From a virus, in the IMG/VR virus record IMGVR_UViG_3300037054_000366, positions 32,436 to 96,435 of that record: a stretch of DNA of 64,000 nt; one strand, written 5' to 3'. Positions 13,107 to 19,959 of this stretch are shown here, one piece after another (position 1 is the stretch's first letter; every line of letters starts with the position of its first letter). The position numbers and the translations under genes are program-made. The notes under the pieces are model-generated. The model saw nothing but the letters and a program-made list of their open reading frames with translations. It was not told the DNA's origin and did no database searches.

Positions 13107-13494
13107 ACAAATGATTGTAATGCGAAAAGATCTCAATATGCGTAAGGGCAAGATGGTGGCTCAGGGGGCTCATGCCTCTGTGGCTGTTTTGCTAAACGCC
13201 GGAGAGTTCGGTGGCGATGGTCCCGTTGATTTTACCCTTCATTTCGAAACTGAAGATGATCCACTTTACTGTTGGATAAGGGGGTTATTCACCAAAATTT
13301 GTGTTTCCGTAGACTCCGAGGAAGAGCTTATGGAAGTATACGGCAAAGCTAAAGAAGCAGGCTTGCTCTGCACTCTCATAACCGACTGTGGTCTGACCGA
13401 GTTCAACGGAGTGCCAACCAAAACTTGCTGTGCGATAGGACCGGCCACTGATGAACAACTTCAGCCAATCACCGGACACCTCAAACTTCTGTAA
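13099..13494 (+). CDS. pth2: peptidyl-tRNA hydrolase, PTH2 family
   Basis: Pth2 releases tRNA from stalled peptidyl-tRNAs. The N terminus TKQMIVMRKDLNMRKGKMVAQ and then GAHASVAVL is the PTH2 signature with its Lys/Arg pattern. It is followed by ICVSVDSEEELMEVYGKAKEAGL, then LTEFNGVPTKTCCAIGP and ITGHLKLL. Length (131 aa) is typical. AAGGAG at 13086-13091 supports a TTG start at 13099 (7-nt spacing) over ATG 13111, and the extra residues match the family. PTH2 is the archaeal/eukaryotic type, unlike the usual bacterial Pth. Location beside the tRNA cluster suggests upkeep of the tRNA pool. Confidence 0.92.
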   Translation: MTKQMIVMRKDLNMRKGKMVAQGAHASVAVLLNAGEFGGDGPVDFTLHFETEDDPLYCWIRGLFTKICVSVDSEEELMEVYGKAKEAGLLCTLITDCGLTEFNGVPTKTCCAIGPATDEQLQPITGHLKLL

Positions 13495-13509
13495 TAAATG
13501 ACTATCTGA

Positions 13510-13525
13510 TTCCTCTTCAGAGGAA
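13510..13525 (+). promoter_or_regulatory. hairpin sequestering the ribosome site
   Basis: TTCCTCT (13510-13516) and AGAGGAA (13519-13525) pair with a 2-nt gap, burying the GAGG ribosome site of the gene at 13531. A two-base loop is tight, so the inner pair probably opens. Confidence 0.5.
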
Positions 13526-13530
13526 CCACG

Positions 13531-13794
13531 ATGTCCACACAAGCCTATATCTTCAATGAGTATATCTACGTTGGTGGTGAGCAGGCAGATAACAGCCAGC
13601 CTGCCGCCATTTTTATGTCTACTGGGGACTATGGGAGCTACGACAACTCTTCTCTCAAGTTTTCCCTCTACCCGTCCGCTGGGGCCTATGGGGTCATCCT
13701 GTACGTGCCGTTGCCGGTTGTCGCCTCCATGGTCAGCACTGGAGTCATCGGCACCACTGCGGGGCTCACAGGCAGCCTACCGACCCCTCATTAA
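13531..13794 (+). CDS. hypothetical beta-rich protein, 87 aa
   Basis: Starts at ATG 13531 behind AGAGG held in a hairpin. Rich in Ser, Tyr, Gly and Val, with no charge clusters. Beta structure is likely, as in small virion proteins. Function is unknown. Confidence 0.7.
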   Translation: MSTQAYIFNEYIYVGGEQADNSQPAAIFMSTGDYGSYDNSSLKFSLYPSAGAYGVILYVPLPVVASMVSTGVIGTTAGLTGSLPTPH

Positions 13795-13805
13795 GGCTAG
13801 TTCAG

Positions 13806-14405
13806 ATGAAACGGATCAGAGCACACTTCTCAGCTAGGCTCCTGGCTGCCCCAATTGAAGGGGATTTGCCAATTGAGGATGAAGAGGATAAGCAGGAGTT
13901 CAGTGGCAAGGATACGAGCCTAACTCCGGCTCAAATGAAGAATAGTGTTCCGGCTTTATTCAACAAAATCCCTTGGCAATCTAGGATCCGAGTGTTTGAC
14001 ATCGGAGCAGGTAAACCATTGATGGCTGACGCACTTAAGCAGTGGTTCGAACTCAAGGACATCACCTACCTCCCCTATGACAAGTTCAATGGTGAGTCGT
14101 ACAACTTTGAAACTGTAAATCAGATTCGAAGGGGTAAGGCAGATGTGGCGACTGCTTCTAATCTACTCAATGTCATTGCTGAACCCAAGAGCCGTTTAAC
14201 TGTCTACAAACAGATGTATAATGCACTTAAGGCTGGTGGAAAATTCTACATCTCTGTCTACTATGATCCAAATAGACGTCCAGGGCAATCCGGCAAGGAC
14301 AAATGGCAGAACCACATTCCCGCCAAAGCGTATCTCGAAGAGGTTCAGACCGTCTTCCCTGATGCTAGAATCCAGAACGGCCTGATCACCGGGACCAAGA
14401 TCTGA
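13806..14405 (+). CDS. class I SAM-dependent methyltransferase-like protein
   Basis: After a 60-residue acidic N-terminal extension, RVFDIGAGKPLMADAL (about residues 62-77) matches motif I of Rossmann-fold methyltransferases. DVATASNLLNVIAE (about 113-126) fits motif IV and LKAGGKFYISVYYD (about 139-152) the post-strand-5 Gly turn. There is no DPPY motif, so it need not be a DNA-adenine enzyme, and the substrate is unknown. Length 199 aa. Confidence 0.7.
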   Translation: MKRIRAHFSARLLAAPIEGDLPIEDEEDKQEFSGKDTSLTPAQMKNSVPALFNKIPWQSRIRVFDIGAGKPLMADALKQWFELKDITYLPYDKFNGESYNFETVNQIRRGKADVATASNLLNVIAEPKSRLTVYKQMYNALKAGGKFYISVYYDPNRRPGQSGKDKWQNHIPAKAYLEEVQTVFPDARIQNGLITGTKI

Positions 14406-14437
14406 GTAATAATCCTTGAGGGGTCTCAGGGAGCAAC

Positions 14438-14821
14438 ATGGTATCAGAGAAGTATATAAGTATCCAGGAGGCCAAATACCTTCTGGCTAAACATGTTCCT
14501 ACGGTGATGGGAGCGTTGATGCTTGAGCGGTTCGAACTGCACCCGCAGAGCCTATATGGAATGGCGGAAATGGTGATCAGCTACTACTCAATCCTGACCC
14601 ACAAGCTCTACGGATTCAGCCAGCCGGTAGAATATGAGATGATCAAAAACAGACCGGATCTGGTGAAATACTACCTGGACCGAGTGTTTGAACACATCTT
14701 CCACGATCTATATCAGAAGGAGATGGAGGACCAGGAAGATCTCCTTCTAAAACGAGTGGAGAACGAGGTTGCGAGGGAACTTGAGGAGAGGATGGGGGCA
14801 CCGCTTGAATCTGGACAGTGA
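14438..14821 (+). CDS. hypothetical helical protein, 127 aa
   Basis: GGGAG precedes ATG 14438 in a spacer that starts with the recurrent GAGTAATAA. Almost entirely helical. The last 40 residues are a highly charged coiled coil (MEDQEDLLLKRVENEVARE). Function is unknown. Confidence 0.75.
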   Translation: MVSEKYISIQEAKYLLAKHVPTVMGALMLERFELHPQSLYGMAEMVISYYSILTHKLYGFSQPVEYEMIKNRPDLVKYYLDRVFEHIFHDLYQKEMEDQEDLLLKRVENEVARELEERMGAPLESGQ

Positions 14822-15113
14822 CTTCGACGTTTTGCATTATGAGATTGATCTTGGCTACGGCCCCGTGAATTGGGCTGATAAGAATGCCATCATTGAGGTG
14901 CATAAGTGCCAGAACGGCTATCTAAAGCACCTCCCGTCCTTGCTTTGCAGTCTGTGCTCTCATGCCGTAACATTTCGAGTCACGATCCATGAATATGAAG
15001 CGAGGAATGAAGCAATCTGTAAATGGAGGAGATCAGAGAACATGCTATCTAAGTTCTCCTTCTCTGAGGACGAGCGCAATTTTGAAAGTCAAATGGACCT
15101 GGGTAGAAGTTAA
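14805..15113 (+). CDS. hypothetical protein, 102 aa
   Basis: The likely start is TTG 14805, with GGGGG upstream and a 17-nt overlap with the preceding gene. The frame also allows ATG 14769, which would overlap far more. A central CSLCSH pair and an earlier Cys/His (HKCQNG) suggest a zinc site. The rest is charged and helical. Confidence 0.55.
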   Translation: MNLDSDFDVLHYEIDLGYGPVNWADKNAIIEVHKCQNGYLKHLPSLLCSLCSHAVTFRVTIHEYEARNEAICKWRRSENMLSKFSFSEDERNFESQMDLGRS

Positions 15114-15128
15114 TCTAAAGGAGCAAGA

Positions 15129-15425
15129 ATGTTACAAGACCCAAAGGAGCGGCTAGTCCAGCTTTTCATGAAACCCGTCTCTCGTGAGAAGGCTGAAGCA
15201 CTTGCCCAGGCTCTGCTCGTAGACGTTGCAGAGCTTAAATTAGACGGTCTAGAATCTATGGAGCGAGTCGAACGGGCCTATGAGGCGGGGTTCTACGATG
15301 GCAGGCATGGGACTCCGTGTGAGCAGATTGAGGCTCAAAATGAGGCAGAGAACGCTAAGTTTGAGTTGAACTACCTGAAGGTTGCCCTAGAAAAAAGAGG
15401 GATTCCTCTCCCCGAATCCTTCTAG
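15129..15425 (+). CDS. hypothetical protein, 98 aa
   Basis: AAAGGAG precedes ATG 15129. Helical protein with YEAGFYDGRHG near residue 58, a turn seen in several phage hypothetical proteins, and a Glu/Asn-rich helix after it. Function is unknown. Confidence 0.7.
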   Translation: MLQDPKERLVQLFMKPVSREKAEALAQALLVDVAELKLDGLESMERVERAYEAGFYDGRHGTPCEQIEAQNEAENAKFELNYLKVALEKRGIPLPESF

Positions 15426-15448
15426 CCGGTAGGCTGAAAAATAACTTC

Positions 15449-15469
15449 GCTTCTCTCTAGTGGAGAAGC
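15449..15469 (+). promoter_or_regulatory. hairpin enclosing the ribosome site
   Basis: GCTTCTC (15449-15455) pairs with GAGAAGC (15463-15469) across a 7-nt loop. GGAG (15462-15465), the ribosome site of the 2H-enzyme gene at 15471, lies at the loop/stem boundary, so folding should reduce translation. Confidence 0.6.
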
Positions 15470-15470
15470 C

Positions 15471-16139
15471 ATGAAATCACCCCTTTTTGAAAAGAGTAAA
15501 ACTGCCATTCAAGTCGAATATGAATTTAGCACGACCCAAGCCATCTATGATGGAGCCACTACCAGAGATTTACTAGATTTTATACACAACACAATTCAGG
15601 ATGAAGATGTGTATGTGGATGAAACGGATGGAATCAAAGGCAAGGAACGTAAGCCTCATATTACTCTGCTTTACGGAATCAGAGAACGCAAACCAGATAT
15701 TCCGAAGTTAGAGCAGCTAATTCAGAACCACCCGGCTCTCAATCATGTAAATTGGATTGGGTTGAGTAAATTCGAATCTGTAAAGCATGATGTGTTAGTA
15801 ATCCTAATCGAATCAGAAGAAGCTCAAGAACTTTTCACAGACCTAATGGCTATGTATCCGGATAATGCAAACAGTTTTCCAGATTATCAGCCTCACACCA
15901 CCCTGGCTTACTTGAAGAAGGGAATGGCGGATAAGTATATTGAGAAGTTCTTTGACTCCTTTGTGGACTCTCCGGTTCCGATCAAGCACCTAGAATTTGA
16001 GAATAATGGGGATATTGTGGTCTTCGACCCCAATTCAGCCCAGATGAAAAAGGTCATTACCGCTGCCGAGCTACTCACCAAGAAAAGAGCGGAACTGGAG
16101 CCCAAAACAGCTTACGAACGCTGGGTATCAGGTGATTAA
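15471..16139 (+). CDS. 2H phosphoesterase superfamily protein
   Basis: Two HxTL motifs, KPHITLLYG (about residues 63-71) and YQPHTTLAYL (about 141-150), are the paired catalytic motifs of the 2H superfamily. That superfamily includes LigT/ThpR 2'-5' RNA ligases, cyclic phosphodiesterases and the phage anti-CBASS nuclease Acb1. Length (222 aa) fits. A C-terminal helical tail may be an extra module. The role could be RNA end repair/ligation or cleavage of cyclic oligonucleotide signals; the sequence does not decide. A strong terminator follows. Confidence 0.85.
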   Translation: MKSPLFEKSKTAIQVEYEFSTTQAIYDGATTRDLLDFIHNTIQDEDVYVDETDGIKGKERKPHITLLYGIRERKPDIPKLEQLIQNHPALNHVNWIGLSKFESVKHDVLVILIESEEAQELFTDLMAMYPDNANSFPDYQPHTTLAYLKKGMADKYIEKFFDSFVDSPVPIKHLEFENNGDIVVFDPNSAQMKKVITAAELLTKKRAELEPKTAYERWVSGD

Positions 16140-16142
16140 TAA

Positions 16143-16164
16143 AAAGGCCCCCGAAGGGGCCTTT
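16143..16164. terminator. bidirectional intrinsic terminator
   Basis: AAAGGCCCC (16143-16151) and GGGGCCTTT (16156-16164) pair around CGAA. The hairpin ends in short T/A runs on both strands and lies between two convergent genes, so it can stop transcripts from both sides. Confidence 0.9.
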
Positions 16165-16187
16165 ACTTTACTTTGCCTAGCAGCCTA

Positions 16188-16409
16188 TTAGGGCTTCACG
16201 ACCTTGGGGACGATGGGCTTGACTTCCTTCTTCTGAGGAGCAGCCTTGACAGCAGCCTTGGGGGCTACCTTCTTTGCCTTCTTGACGGGCTTCTTTGCCT
16301 TGGGGGCTACTTTGACCACTGGGGCCTTGGAGGCGGCGGGAGCAGGGGCCTGCGCGAATGCGATGGATCCGAGGGCGAGAGCTAGAACTACGAGTGAGAG
16401 TCTCTTCAT
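16188..16409 (-). CDS. exported Lys/Ala/Pro-rich small protein
   Basis: The 73-residue product begins with a classic signal peptide: MKR, a hydrophobic core LSLVVLALALGSI and an AFA cleavage site, giving a mature protein starting QAPAPAA. The mature part is made only of Ala, Lys, Pro, Val and a few Gln/Glu/Ser, similar to histone-H1-like tails. AAGGAG stands before the ATG. Such a basic exported peptide might bind cell wall, LPS or DNA outside the inner membrane. It is a single minus-strand gene. No family is recognised. Confidence 0.75.
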   Translation of the reverse strand: MKRLSLVVLALALGSIAFAQAPAPAASKAPVVKVAPKAKKPVKKAKKVAPKAAVKAAPQKKEVKPIVPKVVKP

Positions 16410-16542
16410 ATTATCTCCTTAAAAGAAATGAAGTTGAGACATAGAATATGCAGGTTCCATGCCAGTCTAGTAACTTAGTAATTGCAAGGGTTACATAGCT
16501 GGGTCTTTAATTAGGTGTTGCAGGATGCCTCACATGAGGCAA

Positions 16543-16571
16543 TCCGCATGTTCTCGACTTTTTGGTATATT
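16543..16571 (+). promoter_or_regulatory. possible promoter of the GG-TATAnT family
   Basis: TCCGCA at 16543-16548, a 17-bp spacer ending in GG, TATATT at 16566-16571. The start would fall at GGAG before ATG 16587, as in other members. The -35 box is weak. Confidence 0.4.
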
Positions 16572-16586
16572 TGTAAGGAGAAGGAC

Positions 16587-16925
16587 ATGGATAAACCCTC
16601 AGATGTAGAAGTAATTCAAGAAAGTGTAGTAAAGTTAGGGGCCATTCTCTGTAGCAAACTGAACCTCCTGAAGGGGGTGAATGATGAGGTTATGGAGCAG
16701 ATTGAAGACATTCGAACAGCCCTTGAAGCCTCCCTTGAATCTCATTCCGAGATCAGACAGAACCAGACCCAAATCCAAATGACCCAAGCGAAGTATATGA
16801 CAGAGCATGAGCGAATGAATGAAAGTGTAGTAGCCATATTGGCTGGGCTAAGGGGCTCTATCAACGGGCTAGGTGTTCAGATGAGGGAAATCAAGGGACT
16901 CCTGGAGAAAGACAGGTCAGTTTAA
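16587..16925 (+). CDS. hypothetical coiled-coil protein, 112 aa
   Basis: AAGGAG at 16575-16580 marks ATG 16587; the open frame upstream to 16515 is disfavoured. The protein is one long helical region rich in Gln, Glu and Ile with heptad spacing (SESVVAILAGLRGSINGLGV near the C terminus). It may be a structural or tail-associated coiled coil. Function is unknown. Confidence 0.7.
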   Translation: MDKPSDVEVIQESVVKLGAILCSKLNLLKGVNDEVMEQIEDIRTALEASLESHSEIRQNQTQIQMTQAKYMTEHERMNESVVAILAGLRGSINGLGVQMREIKGLLEKDRSV

Positions 16926-16968
16926 AAATCGTAATACCCCGTCCCTTAGTAGAATCTCGGGAGGGATT

Positions 16969-17739
16969 ATGCACACTCCACGCTACGGCTGGCACCCAGA
17001 CTTACCTGATTTCCGTGACTTCCGTTTAACTGCGGCAGCCGCACACACGACCACCCCAGATGTGCTGGATCTCCGTCCAAAGATGCCCGTGGTTTACGAC
17101 CAGGGTGATTTAGGAAGCTGCACTGGTAACTCTAGTGCCGCTGCATTCGAGTACGATTTGATTAGGCAAGGATTGCCTAGCTGGACTCCAAGTCGTCTGG
17201 GCATCTACTATGATGAACGAGTCCTTGAAGGGACTGTCAGCACAGATGCGGGGGCACAAATTCGTGATGCTGTCAAAGTCCTAGCCACGAATGGGGCCGC
17301 ACCTGAGACTTTGTGGCCTTATGTCCCAGCAAATTTCGCTATGGCCCCTCCGGCTGTCTATGTGAAGACGGCTGCTCAGGACTTAGCCCTCCAGTATGCC
17401 CGTGTCGATCAATCTCAGCTTGGAATTGAAGGATGCCTGTCTAAGGGCTATCCGGTTATTTTCGGGTTTACCGTATACTCTTCATTTGAATCAGAGGCCG
17501 TAGCACGGACAGGGGTCATGCCGATGCCCTCCTCCAAGGAAAAATGCTTAGGGGGCCACGCAGTGCTTTGTGTCGGCTACGAGCGTTCCAAGCGGATGTT
17601 CATTATCCGTAACTCATGGGGAGTGGGGTGGGGGGATAAGGGATACTTCTATATGCCTTATAACTACCTACTCAACGCTAACCTAGCTGATGACCTTTGG
17701 GCTCTCTACACGGTCGAAGAGGCAGGTAAGCAAGCCTAG
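16969..17739 (+). CDS. papain-family (C1A) cysteine peptidase
   Basis: Q45 in YDQGDLGSC (oxyanion hole), C51 in GSCTGNSSAAAFEY (nucleophile), H197 in GGHAVLCVGY and N215 in IIRNSWGVGWG form a complete papain catalytic set. There is no signal peptide or long propeptide; the first 40 residues, including GWHPDLPDFRD, resemble those of bacterial C1A enzymes. A phage enzyme of this type might cut host proteins or mature virion proteins. GGGAGGG precedes ATG 16969. Confidence 0.9.
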   Translation: MHTPRYGWHPDLPDFRDFRLTAAAAHTTTPDVLDLRPKMPVVYDQGDLGSCTGNSSAAAFEYDLIRQGLPSWTPSRLGIYYDERVLEGTVSTDAGAQIRDAVKVLATNGAAPETLWPYVPANFAMAPPAVYVKTAAQDLALQYARVDQSQLGIEGCLSKGYPVIFGFTVYSSFESEAVARTGVMPMPSSKEKCLGGHAVLCVGYERSKRMFIIRNSWGVGWGDKGYFYMPYNYLLNANLADDLWALYTVEEAGKQA

Positions 17740-17775
17740 GATCTAGACCAGACACAGGGTGGGAAAGTGACTATT

Positions 17776-17789
17776 CACTTCTAGAAGTG
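17776..17789. promoter_or_regulatory. 14-bp perfect palindrome before the Dps gene
   Basis: CACTTCTAGAAGTG is self-complementary and overlaps the TGGAGG ribosome site (17788-17793). It could be an operator for a dimeric regulator or an RNA hairpin that masks the site. Confidence 0.55.
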
Positions 17790-17798
17790 GAGGCTGTT

Positions 17799-18530
17799 AT
17801 GAAACAAGCCAAAGTCAATCTCGATGGAGCAGCCCTTTCTCTACTCCACCCACTAGTGAGCGGGGCCACCACCCTGGCTCTACGCTGCCGTGAGGCACAC
17901 TGGAATGTCAAGGGACCAAATTTCGGTCCTCTCCATGAACTGTTTGGTGACTTTTACGACTTCATGAACGATTGGGCTGACACCCTTGCCGAACGAGTCG
18001 TTCAGCAAGGAGGAGCCGCTTGGGCTCTGGATAGCTATACGGGGCCTGGGCTCATCGGGGACGAGAAGTTTCTACTGGAAAATATCGCTATCGCAGGGAA
18101 TTCCCTGGCTACAATTGTGCATACTACTATCCCTAAGCTAGGGGACGATGAGACTAGCAAGGATGTGCTGATTGAATTTGGCCGAGAGCTTGAGAAATGG
18201 GTTTGGAAGATTGAGGCGCATCTGATGGAGTTTAAACGGTTAGGTGAGGCTAAACCTGAAACAGAAGTAGCGGAAGAGACCATCGCAGGCCCTGTTAAAG
18301 GCACTGGGCGATTCCTCACGGAGGGGGAAATCAGGGCAGCCGCACAGACCCCCACTAAAGACTTCAGCGCCATCGTAACAGCTAGATCTATTCTGGTTAA
18401 ATCTGCATCAGGGCACATTTATGCATTTGATGAGAACGTGATGCCGATTTCCAAGGCAAAAGATCCTTCCGAACAGGATGAGGCTCAGCGGTGGTTACAG
18501 GAAAACTTCAATGAGGTTCTTGGCGATTGA
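17799..18530 (+). CDS. Dps/ferritin-like protein with C-terminal extension
   Basis: The segment REAHWNVKGPNFGPLHELF followed by DFMNDWADTLAERV is the Dps ferroxidase region. Using E. coli Dps numbering, H51, H63, D78 and E82 are present, while position 67 is Gly with an Asp next to it. Dps proteins store iron and protect DNA as dodecamers. The ferritin domain covers residues about 8-150. A further 90 residues (Ala/Thr-rich linker, then a small beta domain) are extra to the family and may be a phage-specific tail. TGGAGG supports ATG 17799 over GTG 17787. Confidence 0.85.
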   Translation: MKQAKVNLDGAALSLLHPLVSGATTLALRCREAHWNVKGPNFGPLHELFGDFYDFMNDWADTLAERVVQQGGAAWALDSYTGPGLIGDEKFLLENIAIAGNSLATIVHTTIPKLGDDETSKDVLIEFGRELEKWVWKIEAHLMEFKRLGEAKPETEVAEETIAGPVKGTGRFLTEGEIRAAAQTPTKDFSAIVTARSILVKSASGHIYAFDENVMPISKAKDPSEQDEAQRWLQENFNEVLGD

Positions 18531-18562
18531 CCAGAACGCAGTAACATCCCTAAGAGGCCGTA

Positions 18563-18892
18563 ATGGAAATCTCCAAGAAATCTGAATTGCTCAACCATGA
18601 TTTGGTCAACATGCTCCAGACAAACGTCGAAGGGCAATTGAGTTTCAAGAATATGAACAAAATCGAGTGGAACAACCTTAGCCCAGAGTCCAAGGCCGAG
18701 TTCTTTATGAGAAATGTGTTTCACGATGGTGTGGACCCCCGCATAAAAGATCAGATTAACGGGGAAATTGACAAACGGGTAGACGTTGCAAAGAACGACC
18801 TACTCCAAAAGGTGGATAACGAAGTCCGCAACGGTGCGATGTCTGAAGTGATCAAACAACTCGTTTCAGAAATCAATTTTACGGAGATTTGA
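18563..18892 (+). CDS. hypothetical helical protein, 109 aa
   Basis: AGAGG precedes ATG 18563. Charged, helical, with KRVDVAKNDLLQKVDNEVRN in the C-terminal half. No known family. It is separated from the transglycosylase gene by a promoter. Confidence 0.7.
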   Translation: MEISKKSELLNHDLVNMLQTNVEGQLSFKNMNKIEWNNLSPESKAEFFMRNVFHDGVDPRIKDQINGEIDKRVDVAKNDLLQKVDNEVRNGAMSEVIKQLVSEINFTEI

Positions 18893-18913
18893 AATAGTTT
18901 TGTATAATAATTG

Positions 18914-18943
18914 TATTCAAAACTGAACAAATCAAGGTATAAT
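18914..18943 (+). promoter_or_regulatory. promoter, TATTCA-18-GG-TATAAT
   Basis: TATTCA at 18914-18919, an 18-bp spacer ending in GG, TATAAT at 18938-18943. The leader to ATG 18991 is about 41 nt, longer than in other family members. Confidence 0.7.
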
Positions 18944-18990
18944 ACTAGAGCAGGGGTCGCATCCTTGCTCTTTTCCAACTAAGGAGAAAC

Positions 18991-19656
18991 ATGAGCGAAG
19001 AACCAACGATTCACCAAGTAGTCCCCATTTCCATCCTCAAGACCTCCCACATTCCCAGCAGCATCATCTCTGCTCTGGTGAGCGCCCTGGTCGTCCTTGC
19101 TGGGTTGTTTGGTGTCTACACCATGATTCGGAATGCCCAGAAGGACCACATGGAACTGGTCGCGGCACTGAGTCAGAACAATCAGGAAGCAGTATTGCTT
19201 AAAGTTGTCGATGAAAAACTGTCTCTTCCAATGGAGACCAAAGTCCTCATCGCTAGAACTCTGAAGAACATGGTCACAGTCAAACAAATCCCCCTTTCCC
19301 TGGCCTGTGGCCTAATTCACGTAGAGACAGGGGGCACCTGGAGGACCGATCTGATCAGTCCAGCGGGTGCGACTGGCCTCCTACAGGTCATGCCAGCTAC
19401 CGGGAAACCCTACCTGCGATCAGAGCGGATCGATCCGACTAAGAAGGCTCTGATGGATCCGATCAATAGCATCATCGCTGGCATTGGAGCCCTGGCAGAC
19501 TTTCATGATATGGCCGTGGACCTTGGGTTGGAGAAGTCGGACCAGTATGGTGTAAGTCTGGCCATGTATAACCAGGGTCCAAAAGTAAATCGGCCCACTC
19601 AATACTCCAAAGAAGTGCTGGAAGCCTCAAAGTTGTATAAGGCCATGGGGCTGTAA
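18991..19656 (+). CDS. membrane-anchored lytic transglycosylase (SLT domain)
   Basis: A single hydrophobic segment (residues about 22-45) anchors the protein, probably with the enzyme in the periplasm. A spacer helix leads to the SLT domain: CGLIHVETGGTW (E112 as the catalytic Glu), SPAGATGLLQVMPATG, and GVSLAMYNQGP. The enzyme cleaves peptidoglycan glycan strands. It could serve late lysis or entry. Length 221 aa. It has its own family promoter. Confidence 0.9.
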   Translation: MSEEPTIHQVVPISILKTSHIPSSIISALVSALVVLAGLFGVYTMIRNAQKDHMELVAALSQNNQEAVLLKVVDEKLSLPMETKVLIARTLKNMVTVKQIPLSLACGLIHVETGGTWRTDLISPAGATGLLQVMPATGKPYLRSERIDPTKKALMDPINSIIAGIGALADFHDMAVDLGLEKSDQYGVSLAMYNQGPKVNRPTQYSKEVLEASKLYKAMGL

Positions 19657-19667
19657 ACGAGTAATAA

Positions 19668-19683
19668 GTAAAAGGAGTTTTAC
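19668..19683 (+). promoter_or_regulatory. hairpin with GGAG as its loop
   Basis: GTAAAA (19668-19673) and TTTTAC (19678-19683) pair perfectly, presenting GGAG alone in a four-base loop just before ATG 19686. GGAG is the ribosome site of the gene. Confidence 0.6.
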
Positions 19684-19685
19684 CT

Positions 19686-19955
19686 ATGCATATTGTCACT
19701 CTTCCGAATAAAGAACACTACGAGTATCTAATGTTTGTTTTTCACAAACACGCAGGATCTGGTCTCGATCCGGAAGAGTTGGCGATTGCGGGGCAAGTAT
19801 GGAGCTTCCTGAAAAATTCCAGAGAAATTCTGCCCCCTGCCCAAGAAAAAGGTGAGCCGGAGACCATTCAGATTCCTGGGCCACTACAGATCGTCCACGA
19901 AGGGGACGTAAGTATGCCGTCCAATGAGGTGGGTCGTTCCGAGAGAGGGCAGTAA
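19686..19955 (+). CDS. hypothetical protein, 89 aa
   Basis: Starts at ATG 19686 after the GGAG-loop hairpin. The N-terminal half is helical and the C-terminal half Pro/Glu-rich and probably disordered. It ends 4 bp from the end of the convergent transglycosylase gene, with no terminator visible between them. Confidence 0.65.
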   Translation: MHIVTLPNKEHYEYLMFVFHKHAGSGLDPEELAIAGQVWSFLKNSREILPPAQEKGEPETIQIPGPLQIVHEGDVSMPSNEVGRSERGQ

Positions 19956-19959
19956 CCCG

